Assembly: GCA_025351485.1 (NCBI GenBank)
Contig: JANXVU010000021.1
Span: forward strand, 1 to 32,347
Direction of reading: 5' to 3'
From: Candidatus Eiseniibacteriota bacterium
GTDB taxonomy: Bacteria; Eisenbacteria; RBG-16-71-46; JACRLI01
DNA length: 32,347 bases
Of this stretch, positions 8,587 through 17,084 are shown piece after piece. Within the stretch, counting starts at the first letter, position 1, and the number at the start of each line of letters is the position of its first letter. The notes beneath the pieces are model-generated. The model ran no database searches, was not told the DNA's origin, and was given only the letters and a program-made list of their open reading frames with translations. A program made the position numbers and the translations under genes.

Positions 8587-11500
8587 CACCGTAAGGCGGT
8601 CCGTCCCGACTGGCGGTTTCAGCACGCTGGACGGAGAAGCCTACTACCGCATTTCCGCCTGCGACGGGATGAGGCCCTTCCTCATCAACCTGGCGAGTGA
8701 TTCCGACCTGTGGATGTTCGTCACCTCGGTAGGCGGGCTGACCGCCGGCCGGGTGGATGCGGAGGGAAGCCTCTTTCCCTACGAGACCGTGGACCGGCTC
8801 TACGACGCCGGCGCGCATACCGGGCCGGTCACCTTGATCCGCTGGACCCGCGGGACCGGGCACGAGCAGTCCTGGGAGCCGCTCTCCGCGCGCTCCCCCG
8901 AGACCTCCGGGATCGAGAGAAATCTCTACAAGAACCCCCTCGGAAACCGCCTGGTCTTCGAGGAACTCCATCACTCCGCCGGGCTGGCATTCCGGTACCG
9001 ATGGGCCGCCGCCGATCCGCTCGGATGGGTTCGGACCGCGACCCTGTCCAACCTGGGCCATGGCCCGGTGCGGATCTCCTTGCTCGACGGCCTCCGCAAC
9101 GTGTTGCCTTTCGGGGTCCCGCTGGCCGTCTATCAGCAGGCGAGCTGCCTGGCCGACGCCTACAAGCGATCCGAGCTGGATTCCCTCTCCCGGCTGGCCA
9201 TCTTTTCCCTGACCTCCAGGATCATCGACCGTCCGGAGGCGGCCGAGGTGCTGCGCGCCAACACGGTCTGGTGCCACGGGCTACCGGATTTCGAGGTCAG
9301 CCTCTCGCCCGACGCGGTCGATGCCTTCCGTGCCGGCGAACCGCTTCCCTCGGGGCACACGCTGACCGGGCGGCGGGGGAACTACCTGGCGTCTTCAGCG
9401 TTCACGCTGCAGGCCGGGGCCCGCGCGAAGTGGCAGATGGTCGCCGACTCCGGCCGCAGCCAGGGCGATGCGGCCTCGCTGCGGGCCCGCCTGCTGGAGG
9501 CCCACGATCTCGACGGACAGATTGAAGACAGCCTTGCCGGCGCCTCCGGGAACCTGCTTCGCAACGTGGCCAGCGCCGACGGACTTCAGCTTTCCGGCGA
9601 TGCCGAGGCGGACGCCCACCATCTCGCCAACGTGCTGTTCAACAACATGCGCGGCGGGGTGTTCGATCGGAACTACGATCTTCCGGTGCGGGATTTCGCG
9701 GACTTCCTGAACACGCGCAACCGTGAGGTCGCCGCCCGCCACCGGGCGCGGATCCAGGCGCTGCCGGAGCGGGTCCCGGCCGCGAAACTGCACGAGGTGG
9801 CCGCCGCCACCGGGGATGCCGATCTCGAGCGGCTGTGCCACGAGTACCTTCCGCTGTACTTCGGGCGGCGGCACGGCGACCCGAGCCGCCCGTGGAACAA
9901 GTTCGCGATCCGGCTACGGAACCCGGACGGCAGCCGGTCCCTGAGCTACGAGGGCAATTGGCGGGATGTATTCCAGAACTGGGAGGCGCTGAGCCTGAGC
10001 TTCCCGGGTTTCCTGCCCAACATCATCGCCAAGTTCGTGAATGCCTCGACCGTCGACGGGTTCAACCCGTATCGAATCACCCGGGACGCGACCGAGTGGG
10101 AAGTGCCCGAGGAAGGGGACCCCTGGAGCAACATCGGATACTGGGGCGACCACCAGATCATCTACCTGCTCAAGTTCCTGGAATCGCTGCGCGATCACGA
10201 TCCGCGGGCGCTGGCCGGGCTGCTGGATCGCCGGATCTTTTCCTACGCCGACGTTCCCTACCGCCTGAAACCCTACCGGGAAATGCTGGCGGATCCCCAC
10301 TCCACGATCCACTACGACCGCAATTTGGAATCCAGGATCGCCGAGCGGGTGGCGGCATTGGGCACGGACGGCAAGCTGGTTCCGGCGCGAGGCGGCTCGG
10401 TCCACCACGCCAACCTCTTGGAGAAGCTGCTGGTCCCGGCGCTTTCGAAGCTCTCGAACCTGGTGCCCGACGGCGGCATCTGGATGAACACCCAGAGGCC
10501 CGAGTGGAACGACGCCAACAACGCGCTGGTGGGCCATGGCATTTCCATGGTTACCCTGTGCCATTTGCGGCGCTACCTCGCCTTCCTCGCCGGGATCCTG
10601 GGCGAGAAGGAAGGCGGGCCGGTCCCGGTATCCGTCGAGGTGGTGCGCTGGGCCCGACAGGTGCGAGAGATCCTGGAACGGAGCCGGCCGCTGCTGGCTT
10701 CGGCCGGGCTCGGGGACGGCGATCGGCGGATGGTGCTGGATGAGCTGGGCGAGGCTTATTCCGCCTATCGCGCCCAGGTCTACCGGTCCGGTTTCAGCGG
10801 ATCCGAAGACATGCCGGCAGGCGAGATCACGTCGCTGTGCGCCGTGGCGCTCGAGCACCTGGACCACGCCATGCGCGCCAACCGGCGCGAGGACGGCCTG
10901 TACGACTCCTACAATCTCCTGGATGTGTCCGGGGAACCGGGCACGGCTGCCGTTCGTCCACTCTACGAAATGCTGGAAGGCCAGGTCGCCGCGCTGGGCT
11001 CCGGGCTGGTGCCGGCCACCGAGGCGGTCCGGCTCCTGGATGCCCTGTTTGAAAGCCGCATGTACCGGGCCGATCAGCGCAGCTTTCTGCTGTACCCGGA
11101 GCGCACCCTTCCGGGATTCCTGGACAAGAACGTCATCCCCGCGGACCGGGTCCAGGCGGTTCCGTTGCTCCGGGACCTGTTGCAGGCGGGGGAGAAGTCC
11201 ATATTGGAGCATGATGCGGCCGGGCACTTCCGCTTCCACGCCGACTTCGGGAATTCAGGAGACCTGGAAAGAGCGCTGGACCGGCTGGCCGCGGGGCCGC
11301 ATGCGAGCCGCGCCGGCCGGGACCGGGGCGCCGTGCTTGAATTGTTCGAGGACGTGTTCCGGCACCGGGAGTTCACCGGCCGCTCCGGCGCGATGTACGG
11401 CTACGAGGGACTGGGCTGCATCTACTGGCACATGGTGACCAAGCTGCTCCTGGCGGTGCAGGAGACGGCCCTTCGCGCCATCCGCGAGGATGGGCCCGAG

Positions 11501-12046
11501 CCGGTCAGCCGGGCGCTGGTCGCACACTATTACCGGATCCGCGCGGGACTTGGTTTTGAAAAGTCGCCCGCGGAGTACGGCGCCTTTCCCTGCGATCCCT
11601 ACTCGCACACTCCGGCCCAGGGGGGCGCGCAGCAGCCGGGCATGACCGGCCAGGTGAAGGAAGAGATCCTGGCACGCTTCGGAGAGCTGGGAGCAGGGCT
11701 GAAGGATGGAATCGTGAGGTTCCGCCCGGAGATCCTGAGAAGGAACGAGTTCCGCAGATCGGTCGGCGCCTACCGGCACTTCGACGTGCACGGCGCGCCC
11801 GGGAATCTCGAGGTTCCGGCGGGTGGCCTGGCTTTCAGCTACTGCCAGGTGCCCGTCCTCTACGAGATCAGCCCGGGAAATGCCTGGATCCGTGTGGTGA
11901 CGGCCGGAGGCGAGCCCACGCGCCGCGAAGGCGACGCGTTGGACCCGGACCAGAGCCGCTCGCTGCTGGGCCGGACGGGAGCGATCGCCCGCATCGAGGT
12001 GGGAATTCCGGCCGCCTCGCTCTCACGCTTCGAATCCCGCTCATAG
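8576..12046 (+). CDS. Cytoplasmic beta-1,3-glucan phosphorylase, probably GH149 (GH94-like fold)
   Basis: The 1156-residue protein lacks a signal peptide. It starts at TTG 8576, 11 bases inside the GH17 gene, with AGAAGG about 10 bases upstream; no better start lies near. An N-terminal beta-sandwich (GGFSTLDGEAYYRI, TSVGGLTAGR.DAEGSLFPYETVDRLYD) precedes a helical toroid containing RPEWNDANNALVGHG. Asp646 in that WND motif lines up with the DWND catalytic Asp of GH94 cellobiose phosphorylase. Length and layout fit GH149 beta-1,3-oligoglucan phosphorylases better than GH94 (about 800 residues); GH161, another beta-1,3-glucan phosphorylase family, is the main alternative. The expected reaction is phosphorolysis of beta-1,3-oligoglucosides to glucose 1-phosphate, inside the cell after import. 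The family assignment is from recollection of motifs and architecture, without a search. Confidence 0.75.
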   Translation: MASDTVRRSVPTGGFSTLDGEAYYRISACDGMRPFLINLASDSDLWMFVTSVGGLTAGRVDAEGSLFPYETVDRLYDAGAHTGPVTLIRWTRGTGHEQSWEPLSARSPETSGIERNLYKNPLGNRLVFEELHHSAGLAFRYRWAAADPLGWVRTATLSNLGHGPVRISLLDGLRNVLPFGVPLAVYQQASCLADAYKRSELDSLSRLAIFSLTSRIIDRPEAAEVLRANTVWCHGLPDFEVSLSPDAVDAFRAGEPLPSGHTLTGRRGNYLASSAFTLQAGARAKWQMVADSGRSQGDAASLRARLLEAHDLDGQIEDSLAGASGNLLRNVASADGLQLSGDAEADAHHLANVLFNNMRGGVFDRNYDLPVRDFADFLNTRNREVAARHRARIQALPERVPAAKLHEVAAATGDADLERLCHEYLPLYFGRRHGDPSRPWNKFAIRLRNPDGSRSLSYEGNWRDVFQNWEALSLSFPGFLPNIIAKFVNASTVDGFNPYRITRDATEWEVPEEGDPWSNIGYWGDHQIIYLLKFLESLRDHDPRALAGLLDRRIFSYADVPYRLKPYREMLADPHSTIHYDRNLESRIAERVAALGTDGKLVPARGGSVHHANLLEKLLVPALSKLSNLVPDGGIWMNTQRPEWNDANNALVGHGISMVTLCHLRRYLAFLAGILGEKEGGPVPVSVEVVRWARQVREILERSRPLLASAGLGDGDRRMVLDELGEAYSAYRAQVYRSGFSGSEDMPAGEITSLCAVALEHLDHAMRANRREDGLYDSYNLLDVSGEPGTAAVRPLYEMLEGQVAALGSGLVPATEAVRLLDALFESRMYRADQRSFLLYPERTLPGFLDKNVIPADRVQAVPLLRDLLQAGEKSILEHDAAGHFRFHADFGNSGDLERALDRLAAGPHASRAGRDRGAVLELFEDVFRHREFTGRSGAMYGYEGLGCIYWHMVTKLLLAVQETALRAIREDGPEPVSRALVAHYYRIRAGLGFEKSPAEYGAFPCDPYSHTPAQGGAQQPGMTGQVKEEILARFGELGAGLKDGIVRFRPEILRRNEFRRSVGAYRHFDVHGAPGNLEVPAGGLAFSYCQVPVLYEISPGNAWIRVVTAGGEPTRREGDALDPDQSRSLLGRTGAIARIEVGIPAASLSRFESRS

Positions 12047-12049
12047 GAA

Positions 12050-12075
12050 CGGCGCCCCGGTTGCCCGGGGCGCCG
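12050..12075 (+). terminator. Strong hairpin terminator between convergent genes
   Basis: Perfect 11-bp arms CGGCGCCCCGG (12050-12060) and CCGGGGCGCCG (12065-12075) enclose a TTGC loop, four bases after the phosphorylase stop codon. The tract after the stem (CTTTC) is only partly T-rich. The stem is symmetric and may also serve the minus-strand gene that stops at 12120. Confidence 0.8.
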
Positions 12076-12119
12076 CTTTCACCGCATCGTCCAACTTGCT
12101 GCTTCGGCCTGCCGCACTC

Positions 12120-13553
12120 CTAGTGGAGGCGCATCATCTTCCTGGAGATCATCCCGGTGGACGTCTTCAGCGAGTACTGGTAGAGACCCGCGGGCGCCAC
12201 GGCACCGTTGGAGGACCGGCCGTCCCACGTCACGTGGTGCGGCCCGGCGGAGAACTCGCCCCTGGCCAGCGTGGCCACCCTGCGCCCCACCGCGTCAAAG
12301 ATGCTCAGTTCCACGGCATCGCCGCGGCCCAGGACAAAGTCGATCCTGGTGGAAGGCTTGAAGGGATTGGGCGTGTTCTGCCGCAGCTCGAACGCCAGGT
12401 TCCTGGGGCCGTCGCCGACGCCCACCGGCACGTACTCGCGCAGCGAGGCGTCGTCCACGAAGGCCGATCCGCCGAGGTTGTTCGGTGAAATGAACTGGAT
12501 GTAGGCCCGCATCGAGTCCGTCCCGGCCGGGGCGGTGGCGATCACGGTGTGCTTGGTCCAGTTGCCCAGCGGCGAGGCTCCGTTGAGGATCACCGTGTCC
12601 TTGGTGGCTCCGGCGATCTCGGCGCCGGCAACGTCCCGGAAAACCAGGCTGGCCTGCATGAAGTCGTCGTTCGCGCCGGTGACGGCGTCGTTCCCCTGGC
12701 AGGTCGTCAGCGAATACACGTCGAACTGCCACTTCTTGCCGGGAATCGTCTTCAAGGTCTGGTACATGCCGGAATTGGCGAGGGTCACGAAGGTCGAGAA
12801 GAGCTTGGCGCAGCCGCCGGCGGAGCGCACGTAAATGTGGTTCGTTTCCAGGAAGACATTTCCGAAGGTCAACCAGCCGGTGGTGAGCGGCGAGGAGAAG
12901 TTCCCGTTGACCAGCGAATTGGCGGCCGAGGCGGGAGTGGCCGTGTCGAACGACAGATCGTCCACGAACACCGCGCCCGGGTCGCACGCGGGCTGCAGGT
13001 ACAGGATCAGGGCCTCGACCCTCTTGGCGCCCGCGGGGGCCGGGGCGACGACGCTGAAGGCGTTCCACACATTCGTCGCCGTGTTTCCGTCACCGATCAC
13101 GTATTCGTTCGACGAAAGCTCGTTTCCGCCGGCGAGGGCGTCGAAGAACACCACCTTGGCAAGGGCCCGGTTCTTGGTGCAGGTGGTCGTGCCCAGCAGG
13201 GGGTCGGCGGCGCCGACGTAGGAATAGCCCGAAAAAGTGTAGAGATTCCCAACCGTGGGATTGGTGAACGCCTGCCCGTAGCCTCCGACGTTGAACACCG
13301 GAGAACTCGGACAACCGTTGAACCCGCCGTAGATCTTGGAGGCGGCGAAGCCGGTGCGCACGATGTTGTCGGTGCTGCCCACGGTGTCGATCTTCACGCC
13401 GCTTCCAAACGTGAACCAGCCGGCGTACGAACCGGCGCCGGACTCAAACCCGGGATTCGTGAGCAGGTTGGCCGCCGCCGTAGGCCGCGCGTGGGCTGCG
13501 AGGAGTGCCAGGAGCGCCAGGAAGATCCAGTTTCTGCAGGGAAGGCGGTTCAT
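12120..13553 (-). CDS. Secreted protein with two CBM4/9-like domains and a FlgD-like C-terminal domain
   Basis: The 477-residue protein has a signal peptide (MNRLPCRNWIFLALLALLAAHARPTAAA) and two jelly-roll-like domains: about 28-200 (NLLTNPGFESG, GW.TFG, VFVDDLSFD) and about 205-370 (NSLVNGNFSSP, GWLTFGN, AFVDDASL). It ends in a FlgD-like sorting domain (NTPNPFKPSTRIDF, IFDAVGRRVATL, HHVTWDGRSSNG, YQYSLKT). No catalytic motif is visible, so it is probably a surface glycan-binding protein; the ligand is inferred from the neighbourhood. The domains resemble those of the next gene and of the GH16 at 5832. The open frame reaches back to 13802, but AGGAGG 7 bases before the ATG at 13553 and the signal peptide decide the start. 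It lies 218 bp downstream of the paralog at 13772. Confidence 0.85.
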   Translation of the reverse strand: MNRLPCRNWIFLALLALLAAHARPTAAANLLTNPGFESGAGSYAGWFTFGSGVKIDTVGSTDNIVRTGFAASKIYGGFNGCPSSPVFNVGGYGQAFTNPTVGNLYTFSGYSYVGAADPLLGTTTCTKNRALAKVVFFDALAGGNELSSNEYVIGDGNTATNVWNAFSVVAPAPAGAKRVEALILYLQPACDPGAVFVDDLSFDTATPASAANSLVNGNFSSPLTTGWLTFGNVFLETNHIYVRSAGGCAKLFSTFVTLANSGMYQTLKTIPGKKWQFDVYSLTTCQGNDAVTGANDDFMQASLVFRDVAGAEIAGATKDTVILNGASPLGNWTKHTVIATAPAGTDSMRAYIQFISPNNLGGSAFVDDASLREYVPVGVGDGPRNLAFELRQNTPNPFKPSTRIDFVLGRGDAVELSIFDAVGRRVATLARGEFSAGPHHVTWDGRSSNGAVAPAGLYQYSLKTSTGMISRKMMRLH

Positions 13554-13699
13554 CTTCGTCCTCCTCGGCCGACGAGTCGTCGAGTCGAAAGTCATGAAGT
13601 GCGTGGGCGGCATGCGCCGATCCAACCTGTTGGACTGTTCGGTCTGCCGTCTCGTGCCAAGGTATGCCTGTTCGATTGATCCCCGAGGACCCTGCGGGA

Positions 13700-13734
13700 A
13701 CGGCGGGCAGCTGCGTGGGCAGGCTGCCCGCCGT
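13700..13734 (-). terminator. 12-bp perfect hairpin downstream of the single-CBM gene
   Basis: ACGGCGGGCAGC (13700-13711) and GCTGCCCGCCGT (13723-13734) are perfect reverse complements with an 11-base loop. The hairpin sits 37 bases after the stop codon at 13772 and 146 bases before the start of the next minus-strand gene. There is no T-run, so it may terminate by another route or protect the 3' end. Confidence 0.6.
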
Positions 13735-13771
13735 CCGAGCGGAGGACTCGTTTCGCGATCGGCTTCTGCGT

Positions 13772-14425
13772 CTAGCGGTAGAGCTTCTTGATGTTGCCCC
13801 ACGTGCTGGTCCGGACCGGCGTCGCGCTCTCCTTGGACAGGGAGACGTTGTCGATCTGGACCGCGCCGCCGTCGTTACCGGGAGCGAGATACAGCAGGAA
13901 CGCCCACACGGTGGTGGTGGTCGGGGGAGCCGTGAGCGTCACCGGAGCGTTGTTGAACCACGTGTCGACCGGGGAGTCGCCGTCCAGGATGACGGACTCG
14001 TTGGACGCGATGTCGTTCACGCCGTCGGCCCGGAAGATCAGCTTCTGGACCACCCAGTTGCCGTTGCCGCCCTTGGGGAGGCTAAGGCCGCGGATCGGGT
14101 CATCGGCGCAGTGGCGCGACTTGCATGAGAGCATCCAGACTTCGCCCGGAGCGGCGGGGTAGCTCTGGAAGGTGCCGCTCACGCTGAAGCCGCCGGCGAA
14201 GCCGCCGAACATCTTGTTCACGTTGTTGCCCGCGTAGGGCACGATGCACGGAGGGTTGCTTGCCTCGATGTACGAATTGCCGAATGCGGTCCAGGAGCTG
14301 AATCCGGCTTCAAACCCCGGGTTCGTCAGGACATTCTGGGCCTGCGCACTCGTGGAGCTGGCCGCGAGGAACAGGAGGAACATGCCTGTGCCGGTTGCAC
14401 GCAGTAGCAGTTTTTTCATAAGCAT
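13772..14425 (-). CDS. Secreted single CBM4/9-like domain protein with unusual short C-terminus
   Basis: This 217-residue protein starts at 14425 (GGAGG six bases upstream; a second ATG lies two codons in). A signal peptide (MLMKKLLLRATGTGMFLLFLAASSTSAQA) is followed by one jelly-roll-like domain (NVLTNPGFEAGFSSWTAFGN to VQIDNVSLSK). It is clearly related to the first domain of the protein at 12120: compare SNESVILDGDSPVDTWF with SNEYVIGDGNTATNVWN. The protein stops at TSTWGNIKKLYR, where its relative has a FlgD-like domain. The aromatic, basic tail may be an anchor or sorting tag; that is speculation. It is probably a glycan-binding protein, secreted. The ABC/GH1 operon promoter starts about 120 bp away on the opposite strand, so the palindrome at 14572 could also act on this gene. 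Confidence 0.82.
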   Translation of the reverse strand: MLMKKLLLRATGTGMFLLFLAASSTSAQAQNVLTNPGFEAGFSSWTAFGNSYIEASNPPCIVPYAGNNVNKMFGGFAGGFSVSGTFQSYPAAPGEVWMLSCKSRHCADDPIRGLSLPKGGNGNWVVQKLIFRADGVNDIASNESVILDGDSPVDTWFNNAPVTLTAPPTTTTVWAFLLYLAPGNDGGAVQIDNVSLSKESATPVRTSTWGNIKKLYR

Positions 14426-14543
14426 GGAACGCCTCCATCTGGGTCTTGAACGAGTGGCGGATCCTAACACCTCGCGAATTATCCAGACGGCAAGCCTGCC
14501 CGGGGGATTTGTCGGCGGCGGCATTTTTGGATCCAGTGGCACC

Positions 14544-14588
14544 TTGACAGGTGTGCTATAAGGCTACACAATGTTCGGCAAGCGAACA
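14544..14588 (+). promoter_or_regulatory. Promoter with palindromic operator for the ABC ATPase-GH1-fusion operon
   Basis: Consensus -35 TTGACA (14544-14549) is followed after 17 bp by CACAAT (14567-14572). A perfect inverted repeat TGTTCG-N5-CGAACA (14572-14588) overlaps the -10 end and the expected start site, a classic repressor position. Widened by one base at each end, the element (14571-14589) shares the form TGTTC-N7-GAACA with the palindrome at 28345-28363. The likely binder is the ROK repressor encoded at 25590-26843, which is inference from proximity and site type. Confidence 0.65.
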
Positions 14589-14619
14589 ATCTCTTTTATT
14601 AGAAACAGGGAGAAATTTT

Positions 14620-15687
14620 TTGCCGCCTGAGACGAGCGCTGCTCCGACCCGCCTGCTGGACGTCCGTGGTATCCGGAAGGTCTACGCGTCGGGTGGTTTC
14701 CTGGCCCCCACCCGCAGAGTGGTCGCGGCCGAGGGCGTGTCCTTTGGCCTGGACCGGGGCGAAGCAGTGGCCCTGGTGGGGGAATCCGGGAGCGGTAAAA
14801 GCACGCTGGCACGCATCTTACTGCGGTTGGAGCCCCCCGATGCCGGGCAGATCCTGCTGGATGGCGAGGACGTGCTGGCCCGGGAGCCCCGGAGGGCCTC
14901 CCTGGGATACCGCGGGCGGGTCCAGATGGTTTTCCAGGACCCGTTTGGCTCGCTGAACCCGGTCCACACCGTGGCCCACCACCTGGTTCGTCCGCTCCTG
15001 CGACACGGCAAAGGCCTGAACCCCGCCAAGGACGTCGGAGCCCATCTGGCCGGCCCGCTGGTGCTCCATCAGCGCGCCACACCCCAGAGTGTTCGGGCCC
15101 GTGCCCTCGACCTGCTCCGCACCGTCGGGCTGGAGCCGGCCGAGGACTTCATTGATCGCCACCCGTACGAACTTTCGGGGGGCCAGCGGCAGCGCGTGGC
15201 CATCGCCCGGGCGCTGGCGGTGGACCCCGACCTGCTGGTGGCCGACGAGCCCACCTCGATGCTGGATGTGTCCATCCGCATGGGAGTGCTGAATCTGTTG
15301 TTGCAGCTCAAGAAGGAGCGCCGGCTTGGAATCCTGTTGATCACCCACGACCTGGCCTCGGCCCGCTACCTGGCCGACCGGATCCTGGTCCTGTACCGGG
15401 GGCGGGTGGTGGAGGACGGGCCCAGCGCGGCCGTCGTGGAATCGCCTGCCCATCCCTATACCCGCGCCCTGCTGGCCTCGATCGCCGATTCGAGCCCGAG
15501 GCATGCGGGTGGCGGAAAGCCCGTGGAGTCCCACGCGGATTCCACGGAGGTGGCTTGCCCGTTTGCGGCCCGTTGTCCCAATGTGCATGACGTTTGCCTG
15601 AAAATCGACCCGCAGCCCCGTGAGTTCGATGGCCGGACCGTGCGCTGCCACCTTTACCCGGAGGGCGCGCCATCGCCCCGGAGCTGA
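14620..15687 (+). CDS. ABC importer ATPase, OppF/DppF type (oligosaccharide uptake)
   Basis: The protein has 355 residues from a TTG start at 14620, chosen because AGGGAG lies 7 bases upstream and because the longer frame would begin inside the promoter. Walker A GESGSGKST (about 54-62), signature LSGGQRQR, Walker B LLVADEP and a switch His (ITHD) are all intact. The C-terminal extension holds the cysteine cluster CPFAARC.......C...C typical of the oligopeptide/dipeptide branch. In this branch OppF pairs with an OppD; here the OppD-like partner is encoded at 20222-21181 in the converging operon. Branch members also import beta-glucan oligosaccharides, as in Thermotoga, and the neighbours support that here. 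It is the first gene of a tight operon: the GH1 gene starts 5 bases after its stop. Confidence 0.9.
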   Translation: MPPETSAAPTRLLDVRGIRKVYASGGFLAPTRRVVAAEGVSFGLDRGEAVALVGESGSGKSTLARILLRLEPPDAGQILLDGEDVLAREPRRASLGYRGRVQMVFQDPFGSLNPVHTVAHHLVRPLLRHGKGLNPAKDVGAHLAGPLVLHQRATPQSVRARALDLLRTVGLEPAEDFIDRHPYELSGGQRQRVAIARALAVDPDLLVADEPTSMLDVSIRMGVLNLLLQLKKERRLGILLITHDLASARYLADRILVLYRGRVVEDGPSAAVVESPAHPYTRALLASIADSSPRHAGGGKPVESHADSTEVACPFAARCPNVHDVCLKIDPQPREFDGRTVRCHLYPEGAPSPRS

Positions 15688-15692
15688 TTCCA

Positions 15693-17084
15693 ATGGACAA
15701 GCAGGAGTTTCCGAAGGGCTTCCTGTGGGGGGTCGCCACTTCCGCGCAGCAGATCGAAGGGGCGGCCCGCGAAGGGAGCCGGGGCGAGTCCATCTGGGAC
15801 CGGTTTGCACGGACCCCGGGAAGGATCTCCGACGGCTCGAATCCGGGGGTGGCCTGCGATCACTTCCACCGGTGGGAAGAGGACATCGCGCTGCTGCGCC
15901 GGCTCGGGGTGCAGGCTTACCGATTTTCCGTCGCTTGGCCCCGCGTGGTGCCGGACGGCGGGGGGGCCGTGAACGAGCGTGGCCTGGACTTCTATGATTC
16001 GCTCGTGGACGGGCTCCTTGCGGCCGGCATCCAGCCCTTTGTGACCCTGTACCACTGGGACCTTCCGCAGGCGCTCCAGGACCAGGGCGGATGGGGAAAC
16101 CGCAAGACCGCCGAAGATTTCGTGGGCTTCGCGGCGGCCGTGTCCCGGCGCCTGGGAGACCGGGTTCGCTCCTGGGCCACCCACAACGAGCCCTGGTGCA
16201 TCGCGACCCTGGGACACGAGCAGGGGGAGCACGCCCCCGGGCACAGGGATCCGGCCGAATCGCTGCGCGTGGCGCACCACCTGCTGGTTTCCCACGGCTG
16301 GGCCGCCGGGGTCATCCGCGAAAGCTCGCCCGGCTCCGAAGTCGGGATCGTGCTCAATCTCACGCCCGCTTTTCCCGCCTCGGACGCTCCGTCGGACGCC
16401 GATGCGGTCCGGCACTTCGACGGCGCCTTCAACCGCTGGTACCTGGATCCGCTCTTTCGCGGGGAGTATCCTGCCGACGCGGTGGCGGACCGGGTTCGGC
16501 GAGGCCACCTTCCGGCGGGGGAGCTGCCCTTCGTGCGGGAGGGGGACATGAAGTCCATCGCGACTCCGCTCGACTTCCTCGGAATCAATTACTATAGCCG
16601 GGTCGTGGTTCAATCGAGCGGGACGGGCGAGCCGGTGGCCGTGGCGGTTGCCCCAAAGGAGCAGCTCACCGACATGGGTTGGGAGGTCTACCCCCAGGCG
16701 CTCGAGGATCTCCTGATGCGGGTGACGCGCGAGTACCGGCCCCGCAAGATCTTCATCACCGAGAACGGGGCGGCGTACACGGACACCATGGCCGCCTCGG
16801 GGATCATCGCCGACACGCGCCGGGTGGCGTACCTGAGGAACCACCTCGCCTCCGCCCATCGCGCGCTGGAGGCCGGGGCGCCGCTGGCCGGCTACTTCGT
16901 GTGGTCGCTGCTGGACAAGTTCGAGTGGGCCCACGGCTACACCAAGCGATTCGGGCTCTACAACGTGGATTTCAGCACGCAGCGCCGGACTCCGAGGGAC
17001 AGTGCATATTGGTACCGCGACGTCGTCGCCGCCAACGCGGTCGACGCCGGCGCTCCGCAATCCGCCATGGGGAGGAATCCGTGA
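15693..17084 (+). CDS. GH1 beta-glucosidase
   Basis: This 463-residue enzyme has no signal peptide, so it acts in the cytoplasm. GH1 hallmarks are complete: FPKGFLWGVATSAQQIEGA at the N-terminus, FRSVAWPR-like YRFSVAWPRV, THNEPW with acid/base Glu166, the ITENGAAY nucleophile Glu357, and the C-terminal GYFVWSLLDKFEWAHGY..RFGL block that forms the glucose-binding site. It should remove terminal glucose from short imported beta-glucosides, complementing the phosphorylase, which conserves the bond energy as glucose 1-phosphate. GGAG lies 9 bases upstream of the ATG. The gene overlaps the next one by 4 bases (GTGA), so translation is probably coupled. Confidence 0.95.
   Translation: MDKQEFPKGFLWGVATSAQQIEGAAREGSRGESIWDRFARTPGRISDGSNPGVACDHFHRWEEDIALLRRLGVQAYRFSVAWPRVVPDGGGAVNERGLDFYDSLVDGLLAAGIQPFVTLYHWDLPQALQDQGGWGNRKTAEDFVGFAAAVSRRLGDRVRSWATHNEPWCIATLGHEQGEHAPGHRDPAESLRVAHHLLVSHGWAAGVIRESSPGSEVGIVLNLTPAFPASDAPSDADAVRHFDGAFNRWYLDPLFRGEYPADAVADRVRRGHLPAGELPFVREGDMKSIATPLDFLGINYYSRVVVQSSGTGEPVAVAVAPKEQLTDMGWEVYPQALEDLLMRVTREYRPRKIFITENGAAYTDTMAASGIIADTRRVAYLRNHLASAHRALEAGAPLAGYFVWSLLDKFEWAHGYTKRFGLYNVDFSTQRRTPRDSAYWYRDVVAANAVDAGAPQSAMGRNP

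Noticed and set aside
8576-12046. Calling the large phosphorylase a cellobiose phosphorylase (GH94)
   Set aside because: It is several hundred residues longer than GH94 enzymes and sits among beta-1,3-glucan genes; only the WND-type motif and overall fold are shared.
13645-13662. Sigma54-like TGGCACG on the minus strand upstream of the two-CBM gene
   Set aside because: The required GC of the -12 element is not at the correct spacing.
13636-13674. Two TGTTCG half-sites 33 bp apart before the gene starting at 13553, and another at 26858 before the ROK gene
   Set aside because: No matching CGAACA arm is near them, and TGTTCG is common in coding DNA of this window.
14551-14619. Upstream start of the OppF-type gene at 14551
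   Set aside because: It would place the start codon inside the promoter and before the operator; the TTG at 14620 has a well-spaced AGGGAG.
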